30,019 nt of DNA, taken from positions 7,148,739 to 7,178,757 of the forward strand of contig NZ_JAUDRJ010000003.1 of NCBI RefSeq assembly GCF_030382115.1, in the 5' to 3' direction. The notes under the pieces were generated by a model. It searched no databases, was not told where the DNA came from, and saw only the letters and a program-made list of their open reading frames with translations. Source of the stretch: Nostoc sp. GT001. GTDB taxonomy: Bacteria > Cyanobacteriota > Cyanobacteriia > Cyanobacteriales > Nostocaceae. Made by a program: the position numbers and the translations under genes. Positions within the stretch are counted from its first letter, which is position 1. Every line of letters begins with the position of its first letter. This document shows, piece after piece, positions 16,199 to 24,410 of the stretch.

Positions 16199-17248
16199 AT
16201 GAAGAAAGTTTCTATCATTATTCCGGTTTACAAAGCAGAAAAATATATAGCTGCTACATTGCAATCGGCTCTTGAACAAACTTACGAAAACTTCGAGATT
16301 TTAATTATTGATGATGGTACTCCTGATAAGAGTATAGAAATTTGTCAGCAATTTACAGACCCTAGAATTAAAATTATTCGTCAAAAGAATCGGGGTCTAC
16401 CTGGAGCAAGAAACACTGGTATTCGCCATGCACAGGGAGATTATTTAACTCTTTTAGATGCTGATGACTTATGGTTGCCAGAAAAATTAGAAAAACACGT
16501 TAAGCATTTAGATAATTCGCCTAATGTCGGGGTAAGCTTTAGCCGCTCTGCTTTTATTGATGATAATGGCAACCCTTTAGGTATTTATCAAATGCCTCAG
16601 ATGCAGGGAATAACTCCAGCGATTATCCTTTGCCGCAATCCAGTTAGCAATGGTTCGGTAGCAGTAATTAAAAGAGAAGTTTTTGAAGCTATTGAATTTC
16701 AAGATAATCTTTACGGTACAGTTGAAAATTTTTATTTCGATGAGCGATCGCGTCATACTAATGGTGACTCAACAGATGTTGAATGTTGGTTTCGGATGTC
16801 TGTTAAGAGCGATCTGGAAATAGAGGGTATTCCTGAAGCTTTGACCTTATATAGGGTAAATTCAGGTGGACTATCAGCAAACTTGCTCAAGCAGTTAGAT
16901 TCTTGGGAATTGGCAATCTCTAGGGCACGTTTATACGCCCCAGAAATAGTTAATCAATGGGAAACACTGGCTAGAGCTTACCAGTTGCGGTACTTAGCGC
17001 GTAGAGCAGTCAGCCTGCAAGATGGTGCAATGGCTGTGAAGTTGGTGAATCGAGCATTAGCAACCAACTGGCATATTCTCTCTAAAGAACCACGCCGTAC
17101 ACTTTTGACCTTGGGAGCTGCCTATTTCCTTCGGCTTTTGCCCCAGTTCCTTTACAGTCGAATTGAGACTGTTGCTTTAAAGACTACAGGATATACGCAA
17201 AGACAGCGCATTTCACAAGGCTTAGGGGGGAGCAACGCGATTTTGTGA
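16199..17248 (+). CDS. GT2 glycosyltransferase, second of tandem pair B
   Basis: A 349-residue close paralogue of the preceding gene, clearly a tandem duplicate. It keeps IIDDGTPD (36-43) and DADD (87-90). Just ahead of the acceptor-side motif it has four extra residues and reads NGDSTDVECWFR where the sister reads SEDNEFWIR, so the Glu is replaced by Thr while the Asp (D193) remains. The codons just before the added stretch include a HIP1 GCGATCGC. ATGGGAA upstream is a plausible ribosome binding site. The 128-bp gap to its sister is AT-rich. It ends 30 bp from the stop codon of the oppositely oriented acireductone dioxygenase. Confidence 0.88.
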   Translation: MKKVSIIIPVYKAEKYIAATLQSALEQTYENFEILIIDDGTPDKSIEICQQFTDPRIKIIRQKNRGLPGARNTGIRHAQGDYLTLLDADDLWLPEKLEKHVKHLDNSPNVGVSFSRSAFIDDNGNPLGIYQMPQMQGITPAIILCRNPVSNGSVAVIKREVFEAIEFQDNLYGTVENFYFDERSRHTNGDSTDVECWFRMSVKSDLEIEGIPEALTLYRVNSGGLSANLLKQLDSWELAISRARLYAPEIVNQWETLARAYQLRYLARRAVSLQDGAMAVKLVNRALATNWHILSKEPRRTLLTLGAAYFLRLLPQFLYSRIETVALKTTGYTQRQRISQGLGGSNAIL

Positions 17249-17278
17249 GGCCGCCCAAAGGACGTTTATAAATAAGCT

Positions 17279-17833
17279 TTAACGCGGCTTTTGGCTCGAA
17301 TCACTCACTTGAGTCCCTGTATAATTGGGAACCCAACCTTCTGCAATTGCAAAATAGCGTATCCCTTTAAAACTCAACGATGCAGTTGGGCTGCACCAAT
17401 GCTCAACGCCGGGGGGGATATAAAGATAGTCTTGTGCCTGAACTAAAAGCTGTACCTGACTGCCATCAGGTCGCACAAAGCCATAAATCATTTCTCCTGC
17501 CAACACATAGAGGGGTTCAGGTGCAGAATGAGTATGGTAACGACTGTAGGTGGCGATCAGATGGTGAAGATTGAACGAACCCGGATGCACATTTAGTAAG
17601 TCACACCAGAGAGCGCCATTTTCTTGCTGAAGAAATTCAAAGACGCTGTTATGGAGTTCTACGCAACAACGTTTCTCGGCCTCAGTTAAAACATCCTGGT
17701 CTAGCAGATTAGGGAAGAGTATTGATGTTCCTGGGTCGTAGTGTTTGAGTTGAATGCCAAGAGGGGCAAGTTCGCGAGCTATTTCGTCTAAATCGCTCTC
17801 AATCGTACCGTCGTCAAGTAGTAGGCTAGCCAT
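17279..17833 (-). CDS. mtnD: Acireductone dioxygenase (methionine salvage)
   Basis: A 184-residue cupin with the usual length for this enzyme. The metal-binding set is complete: H100 and H102 in YHTHSAPE, E106, and H145 in PPGVEHWCSP. The C-terminal segment IRYFAIAEGWVPNYTG is also typical. With iron it converts acireductone (dihydroxy-keto-methylthiopentene) to the keto acid precursor of methionine plus formate; with nickel the products differ. No other methionine-salvage gene is in the window, so it stands alone here. It is convergent with the last glycosyltransferase and divergent from the photolyase, sharing a 224-bp upstream region with it. Confidence 0.88.
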   Translation of the reverse strand: MASLLLDDGTIESDLDEIARELAPLGIQLKHYDPGTSILFPNLLDQDVLTEAEKRCCVELHNSVFEFLQQENGALWCDLLNVHPGSFNLHHLIATYSRYHTHSAPEPLYVLAGEMIYGFVRPDGSQVQLLVQAQDYLYIPPGVEHWCSPTASLSFKGIRYFAIAEGWVPNYTGTQVSDSSQKPR

Positions 17834-18057
17834 GACAAAAAGACTAATTAACTGTTAAGAAGAGTATACTCAATTTTGAGATGAAAAGCCACTATTCCCG
17901 ATTGAGAAACCGGGGTTTCGTTGACTGTTGATATCCTGCGATCGCAATTCTCATGTAAATTCGTAAGGATCGCGAAAGAATAAATTTATCGCCAGAATGA
18001 TGCTTATTGGTACCACTAGCATCTAAGCTAGTACGGGTGAACTATATCCAGCATGGA

Positions 18058-19503
18058 ATGTCTGACTTAATTCTGTTTTGGCATCGGCGCGATTTACGCA
18101 TTTCTGACAATACGGGACTGGCTGCGGCAAAACGGCAAAGTCCGAAGGTAGTGGGCGTGTTTTGCCTCGATCCAAATCTTCTAGAACGGGATGATGTTGC
18201 TCCTGTGAGAGTAACTTATATGATTGGCTGTTTGCAGAAACTCCAAGAGCGATATGTTGAAGTTGGTAGCCAGTTGTTAATACTCCACGCCGATCCTGTA
18301 CAAGTGATACCAGCCTTAGCCGAAGCAATAAATGCCAAAGCTGTTTTTTGGAATTGGGATGTAGAACCTTATTCACAAGAACGCGATCGCACTATTATAA
18401 ATACCCTCAAAGAAAAAGGCATTGAGTTTCTTAACCAAAACTGGGATCAAATCCTCAACTCCCCAGACGAGATCCGCACGGGTGGTAACAGTCCTTACAC
18501 GGTTTACACCCCCTTCTGGAAAAATTGGATTACTAAACCGAAGGCTCAACCAGTAGAAACACTGCAAAATGTTGAGGGATTAACGGAAGCCGAACAGGAA
18601 ATCGCCAAACTTGCAGGAGCCTTGGCACTACCTTCAGCAAAAGATTTAGGATTTATCTGGGATGAACCATTGATTATTTCACCAGGAGAGGCGGCGGCAC
18701 AAGAACGATTAGAAGAATTTACTAATAAAGCTATTACTGAATATCAAGAACAGCGCAATTTTCCCGCAGTGGACGGTACATCACAACTGAGTGCAGCTTT
18801 AAAATTTGGGGTAATTGGCATTCGCACCGTTTGGCAAGCCACGATAGAAGCGCTGGAAAATAGCCGCAGTGAAGAAACAGCAGTTAATATCCGCACATGG
18901 CAACAGGAATTAGCTTGGCGGGAGTTTTATCAACATGCAATGTATAACTTCCCGGAATTAGCTGATGGTGCTTTCCGCGACACCTTCAAGAACTTTCCTT
19001 GGGAAACTAACGAAGAATACTTCCAAGCTTGGTGTGAGGGAAGAACAGGCTACCCCATTGTAGATGCAGCAATGCGTCAGTTAAACGAAAGCGGCTGGAT
19101 GCATAACCGCTGTCGGATGATTGTTGCGAGTTTCCTTACTAAAGACTTGCTAATTAATCCCCAATTGGGAGAAAAATACTTTATGCAGAAGTTGATTGAT
19201 GGTGATTTATCTGCTAATAATGGCGGTTGGCAATGGAGTGCTTCTAGCGGTATGGACCCCAAACCTGTGCGGATTTTCAACCCAGCCAGTCAAACCCAAA
19301 AATTCGATCCAGAAGGGGAATATATTCGGCAATGGGTATCGGAATTGCGGTCTGTAGATACAGAATATTTAGTTACTGGGAAAATTCCACCTTTAGAACG
19401 TCATGCTGTTGGTTATCCTGATCCAATTGTGGATCATAAAATACAACAACAGCAGTTTAAACAGCGTTATCAACAGCAAAAAAATATTAGTAGTGGTGAG
19501 TAA
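18058..19503 (+). CDS. phrA: Deoxyribodipyrimidine photolyase (class I CPD type)
   Basis: A 481-residue flavoprotein that repairs UV-induced pyrimidine dimers with blue light. The N-terminal antenna domain begins [18 protein letters not shown], typical of cyanobacterial photolyases that use an 8-HDF antenna. The FAD-binding domain contains [34 protein letters not shown] (positions about 330-350) and the diagnostic [16 protein letters not shown] followed by RIFNP. I chose the ATG at 18058 over a TTG at 18007 because family members begin at this point and the 17 extra residues match nothing. The ribosome binding site is weak. It is a single gene, followed after 56 bp by the hydrolase in the same direction. 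Confidence 0.92.
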   Translation: MSDLILFWHRRDLRISDNTGLAAAKRQSPKVVGVFCLDPNLLERDDVAPVRVTYMIGCLQKLQERYVEVGSQLLILHADPVQVIPALAEAINAKAVFWNWDVEPYSQERDRTIINTLKEKGIEFLNQNWDQILNSPDEIRTGGNSPYTVYTPFWKNWITKPKAQPVETLQNVEGLTEAEQEIAKLAGALALPSAKDLGFIWDEPLIISPGEAAAQERLEEFTNKAITEYQEQRNFPAVDGTSQLSAALKFGVIGIRTVWQATIEALENSRSEETAVNIRTWQQELAWREFYQHAMYNFPELADGAFRDTFKNFPWETNEEYFQAWCEGRTGYPIVDAAMRQLNESGWMHNRCRMIVASFLTKDLLINPQLGEKYFMQKLIDGDLSANNGGWQWSASSGMDPKPVRIFNPASQTQKFDPEGEYIRQWVSELRSVDTEYLVTGKIPPLERHAVGYPDPIVDHKIQQQQFKQRYQQQKNISSGE

Positions 19504-19559
19504 AATTGTTAGTTTTTTAATAGACATTTCCAAAAATTCAACCTACTAGAGAAAAATAC

Positions 19560-20384
19560 ATGAACGCGATCGCAGTGAAAGACGGCATAGAGATTTACTA
19601 CAAGGATTGGGGCAGCGGTCAGCCCATAGTTTTCTCGCATGGTTGGCCTCTATCGGCCGATGACTGGGACACCCAAATGATGTTCTTCTTAAATCACGGC
19701 TATCGCGTCATCGCCCATGACCGACGAGGGCATGGACGCTCGACCCAAGGCGGCGACGGGCACGATATGGATCATTACGCCGATGACCTCGCTGCCCTTA
19801 CCGCGCATCTCGACTTAAAGAACGCCATCCACGTTGGACACTCGACTGGCGGCGGTGAGGTGACACGCTACATTGCGCGCCACGGCGAAAGCCGCGTCGC
19901 GAAGGCCGTTCTCATTAGCGCCGTGCCACCACTGATGGTGAAGACCCCAGCAAATCCCAGCGGTTTACCTAAAGAGGTATTTGACGACTTTCAGACGCAG
20001 GTTGCCACCAATCGGGCGCAATTTTATTGGGATGTGCCGAGCGGGCCCTTTTACGGTTACAACCGACCGGGTGCGAAAGCGTCGCAAGGCGTGATTGAGA
20101 ATTGGTGGCGTCAGGGCATGATGGGCGGTAGCAAGGCGCAGTATGATGGCATCGTGGCTTTCTCTCAGACCGACTTTACCGAGGATCTTAAGAAGTTCTC
20201 TGTGCCGACTTTGGTAATGCACGGCGATGATGACCAGATAGTTCCCTATGCCGACTCCGCCCCACTGAGCGCTAAGTTGGTCAAGGGCGCGGTATTGAAA
20301 ACCTACAAGGGTTTCCCGCACGGTATGCCGACGACAAATGCAGACCAGATCAATGCCGATCTCCTCGAATTCATTCAGTCGTAG
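19560..20384 (+). CDS. Haloperoxidase-type alpha/beta hydrolase, GC-rich
   Basis: A 274-residue alpha/beta hydrolase of the non-haem chloroperoxidase (bromoperoxidase) subgroup. The nucleophile elbow is GHSTGG with S95; the acid is in HGDDDQIVP (about D224) and the catalytic His is H254 in FPHGM. The oxyanion region is [11 protein letters not shown] near 26-36. Such proteins are often esterases or lactonases with side perhydrolase activity; the natural substrate is unknown. Codon use is strongly GC-rich (many GCC, GGC, CGC, GAC codons) compared with every neighbour, which suggests acquisition from a high-GC bacterium, though a HIP1 site occurs at codons 2-5. Its TAG stop runs directly into the palindromic repeat nest, so the repeat probably landed at the very end of the gene. 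Confidence 0.88.
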   Translation: MNAIAVKDGIEIYYKDWGSGQPIVFSHGWPLSADDWDTQMMFFLNHGYRVIAHDRRGHGRSTQGGDGHDMDHYADDLAALTAHLDLKNAIHVGHSTGGGEVTRYIARHGESRVAKAVLISAVPPLMVKTPANPSGLPKEVFDDFQTQVATNRAQFYWDVPSGPFYGYNRPGAKASQGVIENWWRQGMMGGSKAQYDGIVAFSQTDFTEDLKKFSVPTLVMHGDDDQIVPYADSAPLSAKLVKGAVLKTYKGFPHGMPTTNADQINADLLEFIQS

Positions 20385-20402
20385 TGGGGTGGGCGTCTCG
20401 CC

Positions 20403-20623
20403 ACTGGTGTCAACTTAAGCCAAAAATAGCGTACTGATTGGGTGTTGTTCACCCGCCAGTTCACCCGCCAGCCAGGATTGTAAATCCCTGACTAATTGCT
20501 CAAGTCTACTGAAGTAGACTGAAAATTTTTGAGCTATTTAGTCCTCTTCAGAGGACTTTAGCTATGAGACAGGGATTTACAATCCCTGGCGGACGTGCGG
20601 TTTCGCGTTAAGTTGACACAAGT
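20403..20623. mobile_element. Small inverted-repeat element 1 (MITE-like, 221 bp) with 11-bp target duplication
   Basis: The ends are ACTGGTGTCAACTTAAGCC and, on the opposite strand, ACTTGTGTCAACTTAACGC (16 of 19 match). GGCGTCTCGCC lies just outside each end (20392-20402 and 20624-20634), a perfect 11-bp direct repeat as expected of a target duplication. There is no coding capacity. Its interior is largely occupied by a double-hairpin palindrome (20466-20591) that also occurs elsewhere as a half copy. The ends share GTGTCAASTTAA with element 2, so both are probably moved by the same transposase, which is not in this window. Confidence 0.75.
20466..20591. repeat. Double-hairpin palindromic repeat inside element 1
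   Basis: The left half (CGCCAGCCAGGATTGTAAAT onwards, through AAGTCTACTGAAGTAGACT) is an imperfect inverted copy of the right half (AGTCCTCTTCAGAGGACT, then GGGATTTACAATCCCTGGCG). Each half also folds on itself, so the whole can form a cruciform or four-hairpin structure. A half copy at 12974-13027 that lacks the GTGTCAA ends shows this is a repeat family in its own right. Confidence 0.7.
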
Positions 20624-20664
20624 GGCGTCTCGCCCGCCCCAAGCCTTGGGGCGGACAAGATGTC

Positions 20665-20890
20665 ATTAGTGTCAAGTTAAGCTCAAACTTACTATGTCAA
20701 TAAGCATTTAGGCTTAAAAATTCGGTTTTCAAGGGACAAAAAACGAACTTTTTCAGGGACTATTAATGCTTTGTTTATTAGCATCACTCCCTGCTTGCGT
20801 ATAAAAGGCAGAAAAAAGTTCACCTTTATACTTCGTTCCTCACAAAACCTATCGTTGACAAATGGGTTTTAACCTTAACTTGACACCTAT
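20665..20890. mobile_element. Small inverted-repeat element 2 (MITE-like, 226 bp) with 11-bp target duplication
   Basis: The ends are ATTAGTGTCAAGTTAAG and, on the opposite strand, ATAGGTGTCAAGTTAAG (15 of 17 match). GACAAGATGTC flanks it perfectly on both sides (20654-20664 and 20891-20901). The interior is AT-rich, has no open frame of note and is unlike that of element 1 beyond the ends. It sits 30 bp from the end of element 1's duplication-bounded unit, inside the same older repeat. Confidence 0.78.
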
Positions 20891-21036
20891 GACAAGATGT
20901 CCACCCCACAAGATTGGATAATTTATTTGTTGGAAGTCCCTAACCAGGCGATGTAGCGAACCGCGCCCTGCTGCGATGCGTAGCTTTGGTATAGTATGGA
21001 ATGGCACTAAGAAAAGCCCAAAGACTTATTGTATTT

Positions 21037-21066
21037 CTCGTTCCCAGCCTCCAGGCTAGGAACGAG
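21037..21066. repeat. 30-bp palindrome, possible terminator of the membrane protein gene
   Basis: CTCGTTCCCAGCCT and AGGCTAGGAACGAG pair around a two-base centre with one mismatch. It is followed by GAGGCTCTGCCTC, a second small hairpin. It lies 35 bp beyond the stop codon of the leftward membrane protein gene, so it could end that transcript, although there is no T run. The GTTCCCAGCC...GGAACGAG type is a common dispersed cyanobacterial repeat. Confidence 0.5.
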
Positions 21067-21101
21067 TTCCGAGAGGCTCTGCCTCTTGTCAAGAAATGAC
21101 A

Positions 21102-22100
21102 TTATGTCTTGACAGGTAAATGAGAAATTGTCCATAAGATGAGTAGGAAGATTAAGTAAATTGCACCAACTAATCCAAACTCAATCAGAGGAATATAGGT
21201 TACTTCGTAAATTCTGCCCAAGCCGCGTTCAGTCAGTCCATAAACGGCCATTACACTCACTAAAAAGGCTCCGTAAATAGTACGTTTAGTCCAGATACCC
21301 ACAGGTAAACCGTGAAGCTGAGTAAGAACAAGAATACCAAGAAAACCAAAGAGAAATGTGGGCCACTTGCTTTGTCCTAGTATTAATGACACAATTACAC
21401 TATGTAAAAGCACTGAAGCCTCCAAAGTAAATGTCCACCAACGGTTTACATGGGTGCGGTTAAAAATCAAGGAAGATTGGAGCAGAAGCAAGAACATATA
21501 GAGAAAACCAATTAAGTGCCCTAAAGTCGCTTCCATTGGGTGATACCAGAAGGTGTAGATAGCGGCAAAGGAGAAAAAATAGCCGTGGTACAGCTTGATA
21601 ATTTGCAAAAACTGTTGATGAAATGGCACAGAATTGCCAAAAAATAAACCGCGTCGAGGTGTTTCTAAAATCAGTACGAAGACTAGTAAGAGTACAACTG
21701 CACCTTGAGAAGCCCAAATTGAAGTATCTTGAGCTAGAGCATCGTACCAGATATATGTTTGCAGAAAGTGTAAAGCAATGAATGCACCATTAATGGCAAG
21801 CATGAGGTAATTTATCGGGTGCAACGCTGATTTGTATTTCAACTGGGATGCCTGCGGCGGGCGTAGCCATCGCTGCGCCCACAAGATACACGCCCAGATG
21901 CTAAACTGATGCCCAAGGTACATACCCCAAGCCGTTGCTCGACTCCAAAAGGTTGGTTGGGGAAGCTTCCAGTAGTACCAGTTTAATCCTTGGTCAGGAA
22001 GTTTGATGATGTTTGCAGGAATGCTCCCACCGAGCCAAATTGCGTAGGTGAGAAGGATGCTTACAAAGATGCCTAAAAATAATACTCGGCGACCTGTCAT
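21102..22100 (-). CDS. Multi-pass membrane protein of unknown function
   Basis: A 332-residue, strongly hydrophobic protein with about nine predicted membrane helices (for example 5-22, 60-78, 96-114, 131-146, 180-193, 198-212 and 302-325) separated by short loops rich in Trp, His and Tyr. Motifs such as YYWKLPQPTFWSRATAWGMYLGHQ and WYHPMEATLGHLIGFLYM carry conserved-looking His residues within or next to helices, but I do not recognise the family and see no catalytic signature. The ATG at 22100 is preceded within four bases by a run of AATTCKT heptamers, which leaves no visible ribosome binding site. No neighbour suggests a pathway. A cyanobacterial conserved hypothetical protein is the safest label. 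Confidence 0.75.
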   Translation of the reverse strand: MTGRRVLFLGIFVSILLTYAIWLGGSIPANIIKLPDQGLNWYYWKLPQPTFWSRATAWGMYLGHQFSIWACILWAQRWLRPPQASQLKYKSALHPINYLMLAINGAFIALHFLQTYIWYDALAQDTSIWASQGAVVLLLVFVLILETPRRGLFFGNSVPFHQQFLQIIKLYHGYFFSFAAIYTFWYHPMEATLGHLIGFLYMFLLLLQSSLIFNRTHVNRWWTFTLEASVLLHSVIVSLILGQSKWPTFLFGFLGILVLTQLHGLPVGIWTKRTIYGAFLVSVMAVYGLTERGLGRIYEVTYIPLIEFGLVGAIYLIFLLILWTISHLPVKT

Positions 22101-22103
22101 AAT

Positions 22104-22143
22104 CGTTCGTAATTCGTAATTCTTAATTCGTAATTCTTAAATT
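22104..22143. repeat. AATTCKT heptamer tandem repeat
   Basis: AATTCGT and AATTCTT alternate for about five units directly upstream of the membrane protein start codon. Short tandemly repeated heptamers of this kind are typical of Nostocales genomes and vary in copy number by slippage. Confidence 0.7.
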
Positions 22144-22187
22144 AAGACCTAGATTTTTAGGCTGCACGTTCTGTTTTTGGCTTGTAA

Positions 22188-22361
22188 TCAGTACAAACAA
22201 AATCTTTGAATTTCAGTGTGGTTGAGCAAAATAGCATGGAACAAACCCATGATAAAAATCAAGCCGATAATACTACTAATTAAAGCAACTATAATTTCGT
22301 GCTTCCGTATGGCTTTTTGTATCTTAGCGTCTATGATGTTTTCTAATTCTTTGTATAACAT
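22188..22361 (-). CDS. Possible small single-span membrane protein
   Basis: Reading leftward from the ATG at 22361 gives 57 residues: a charged amphipathic helix with heptad character (LYKELENIIDAKIQKAIRKH), one hydrophobic helix (about 25-46, IVALISSIIGLIFIMGLFHAIL), and a short polar tail. A TTG eight codons upstream would lengthen it to 65. The pattern is that of a small bitopic membrane protein, but there is no clear ribosome binding site and an overlapping frame on the other strand is also open. No family is recognised. Confidence 0.3.
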   Translation of the reverse strand: MLYKELENIIDAKIQKAIRKHEIIVALISSIIGLIFIMGLFHAILLNHTEIQRFCLY

Positions 22362-22482
22362 TGACTTAAATTTGGTTAAAGACAAGAATTATCTGGAACT
22401 TACGTTACGTACTTACATAAGTTTGAGTATGTCCGAAATCTCTAACTTATTAAATGAAAGCTATTTCGATGCTGTGGGAGTA

Positions 22483-23277
22483 TCAAATATGTTTACGTCG
22501 TTTCAAAACAGTACTTGAAACTCCAAAAGCTAATATCGCTAAGGTATAAGTTGGTTCGGGAGTTGCAAGAATGCTTACCTGATTAATAGCCAAGCCGTAT
22601 TCTGGAGCAGAACTGCTAAAAACAAGTCGTGAGATGTTTGGAGTGTCACTACGAATCCCCAAAAATACTGCCGAATTATCTAATGCTAAAGACGAAAGAT
22701 TTGGAACGGAGAAAGTACCCAATAGGTTATTGGCGTTATCAAAAGCGGCGATCGAATTTTCAATTTTCAATTTACTAGTGTCTACAGCTATCTGAGTTCC
22801 AGCGCCAAAAACTGGCTGGGCAAAACTAATCGAAAAAGGCTCGCCGTTCCCTTTAGTTCCAGGATCGGAAGTACCAGGAGGAAGAGGAATAAAACCTGTT
22901 GGGTCTATACCTCCGAAGAGAATAAAATCACCTAGAGCGAAGTTACTCCGAATGCCAGGTGAAGGTAAAGTTTGAAAAACAAATGGTGGAGTAATTTGAG
23001 GCTTATTAGTTGGAGTTATATTTATATCTAAGCCTAAACCACGTTGTGATGTTGCTGAAAAAGAGTTAGGTAAAAAAGCAGAAAAATCAGGGGCAGAGGG
23101 ATTAAAGACTTTACCTAAACTTTCCCAATTAACTTGATCGTTGCCTCCTAAACCAGCGCGGTCAGTTACTAAAAATGTAGCGGCTTTAACTGGTAATGAG
23201 AGAACCGTTATTATGACTGCGATCGCTGAAAAATATTTTACAGATAACTTAAATAATTGATTGAGCGTAACTCCCAC
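22483..23277 (-). CDS. PEP-CTERM sorting domain protein
   Basis: A 264-residue exported protein. The GTG start is supported by AAGGAG eight bases upstream. A signal peptide covers about 1-32 (hydrophobic SAIAVIITVLSL, ending VKA before ATFLV). The mature part is Ser/Pro/Asn-rich and beta-like, with no enzymatic motif that I see. The C-terminus shows the PEP-CTERM arrangement: PEP in ATPEPTYTLAIL, a hydrophobic helix, then the basic tail KRRKH. Such proteins are normally cut and handled by an exosortase (EpsH-like) and are often linked to exopolysaccharide production; the exosortase is not in this window. The specific role is unknown. Confidence 0.85.
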   Translation of the reverse strand: MGVTLNQLFKLSVKYFSAIAVIITVLSLPVKAATFLVTDRAGLGGNDQVNWESLGKVFNPSAPDFSAFLPNSFSATSQRGLGLDINITPTNKPQITPPFVFQTLPSPGIRSNFALGDFILFGGIDPTGFIPLPPGTSDPGTKGNGEPFSISFAQPVFGAGTQIAVDTSKLKIENSIAAFDNANNLLGTFSVPNLSSLALDNSAVFLGIRSDTPNISRLVFSSSAPEYGLAINQVSILATPEPTYTLAILAFGVSSTVLKRRKHI

Positions 23278-24011
23278 AAGGTTTTCTCCTTAATTTTTTA
23301 AGATAATATCATCAAAATGCAACAATGCTTTATTTAAAGCGAGAGAGTTGAAGCAACTGCTGCGATCGCGCCGACTGCACTTAAATGTTTCATTACCGCC
23401 ATTATCAGCCTGTCTTCTCCACGATCAATTAGGTTATTCAAGACTGGCGGAGATATTGTTATTGTCTCCACAAACACAAATCCGGTCGTCATTACTAGTA
23501 CCCAGCAATAAATTATTGTTAGGTATCCCAACAATAAATGGATGTAAAATATTTCTTGATAGTTTTATATGTCAAATGTAATTAATATTTGTAATACTGA
23601 TATAGTACAAATATTAAAACTGTAAATATTTGATGAAATCTACCTCAAAACAGTTAATCCTATTTTATATCTCTGGTGAAATAAAAATGCGATTATTTAT
23701 TTTTTTAAATTATTTAATTTCTTCAAGGTTATCAAAATGCGGGCGCTATCGTGTTGAAAATATGGGCAAGCAATAAAATATAGGACTTATACAGCAGATT
23801 TCAACGTCTCTAGGAACGCGAACAGTATGTCGGAGACAGAGGCTACGTCAACGTCAGGTAAAGAAATATCTCACCCACGCGATCGCACGCACCCAAACTC
23901 AACTCTTAGCGCTCCCACTCTGAAAGCAAGTGTGGTGAGGGTTGAGTTCGGGTATACTTCCAACAAATAGATTATGCAATATTGTGGGGTATTTTTTTAT
24001 TTGTCAGTCTC
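23278..24011. other. Long intergenic region with a signal-peptide-like remnant
   Basis: This 734-bp AT-rich gap contains no convincing gene. On the minus strand, 23334-23393 encodes a 19-residue peptide, MKHLSAVGAIAAVASTLSL, that looks like a bare signal peptide and then stops; it may be the truncated start of a lost secreted protein. A 47-codon plus-strand frame at 23633-23776 resembles nothing. A HIP1 site occurs at 23362. The right end holds a shortened palindromic repeat (23956-24005). Confidence 0.4.
23956..24005. repeat. Shortened copy of the GGGGTGGGC palindromic repeat
   Basis: ACTTCCAACAAATAGATTAT and GCAATATTGTGGGGT match the left arm of the family at 14636-14744 and 20901-20945, and ATTTTTTTATTTG matches the outer right arm. 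The GC-rich middle is missing, as if deleted between the arms. It lies just beyond the stop codon of the TIGR02588-like gene. Confidence 0.55.
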
Positions 24012-24410
24012 CTATGGCAATTTATAGCTACCAACACGTAGATTTAACTGACCTTGGCGCGGGTTATGGCTGAATATAAATGCGCCTTCTTCGCTTTCCC
24101 CACTAGATAAAAAGTCAATCTGTTGCTCTCCTGTTTCTGTAACTTTGCCGTTAATCAGTAACTCAGCCATAATCTGAACTGACTCAGCTGTATCTCCTCC
24201 ACTATTCATAACTTCAAAAGGAACATAAAACTGACCATTAATTTCTCGAATTGTTTGTTTTTTAGTGACAGAAAGGATGGGAGGTTGATTTTTTTCGTTC
24301 AGCCAAGTGTAGCCTACTAGACTCACAATGATTGCTAGGATGAGTGAGGCGATGCTGAATGTTATCCACTCAGCTATTGAGCGCTTTGGTTCTTGTTCTG
24401 TTTCAGTCAT
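24012..24410 (-). CDS. TIGR02588-like single-span membrane protein
   Basis: A 132-residue protein with a short acidic cytoplasmic start (MTETEQEP), one membrane helix (about 18-38) and a periplasmic beta-type domain with SVTKKQTIREINGQFYVPFE and a tail ending in LRVGSYKLP. This matches the conserved hypothetical family TIGR02588, which is found beside TIGR02587. I set the start at the ATG at 24410, because it overlaps the upstream stop codon (ATGA) and gives the expected length; the longer frame to 24479 runs back into the partner gene. Coupled translation implies a two-protein membrane complex. The function of the family is unknown to me. Confidence 0.8.
   Translation of the reverse strand: MTETEQEPKRSIAEWITFSIASLILAIIVSLVGYTWLNEKNQPPILSVTKKQTIREINGQFYVPFEVMNSGGDTAESVQIMAELLINGKVTETGEQQIDFLSSGESEEGAFIFSHNPRQGQLNLRVGSYKLP

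Larger units (their letters stand above)
20384..20945. repeat. Palindromic GGGGTGGGC repeat, split by two inserted elements
   Basis: If the two inserted elements and one copy of each 11-bp flanking duplication are removed, TGGGGTGGGCGTCTCGCC joins to CGCCCCAAGCCTTGGGGCGG, then ACAAGATGTCCACCCCACA and an arm ending TTATTTGTTGGAAGTCCC. That is another copy of the family seen at 14636-14744. The far left AT-rich arm is missing, since the hydrolase stop codon lies there. The remainder of the gap up to 21101 holds only a further hairpin (21037-21066). Confidence 0.65.

Noticed and set aside
19965..20321. 118-codon frame opposite the hydrolase
   Set aside because: Shadow frame caused by the GC-rich codon use of the real hydrolase gene.
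22216..22518. 100-codon plus-strand frame
   Set aside because: Overlaps a more protein-like small frame and the end of the PEP-CTERM gene on the other strand. Its composition is erratic and there is no good ribosome binding site.
23633..23776. 47-codon plus-strand frame in the long gap
   Set aside because: Random-looking, AT-driven Phe/Leu/Lys composition and no ribosome binding site.
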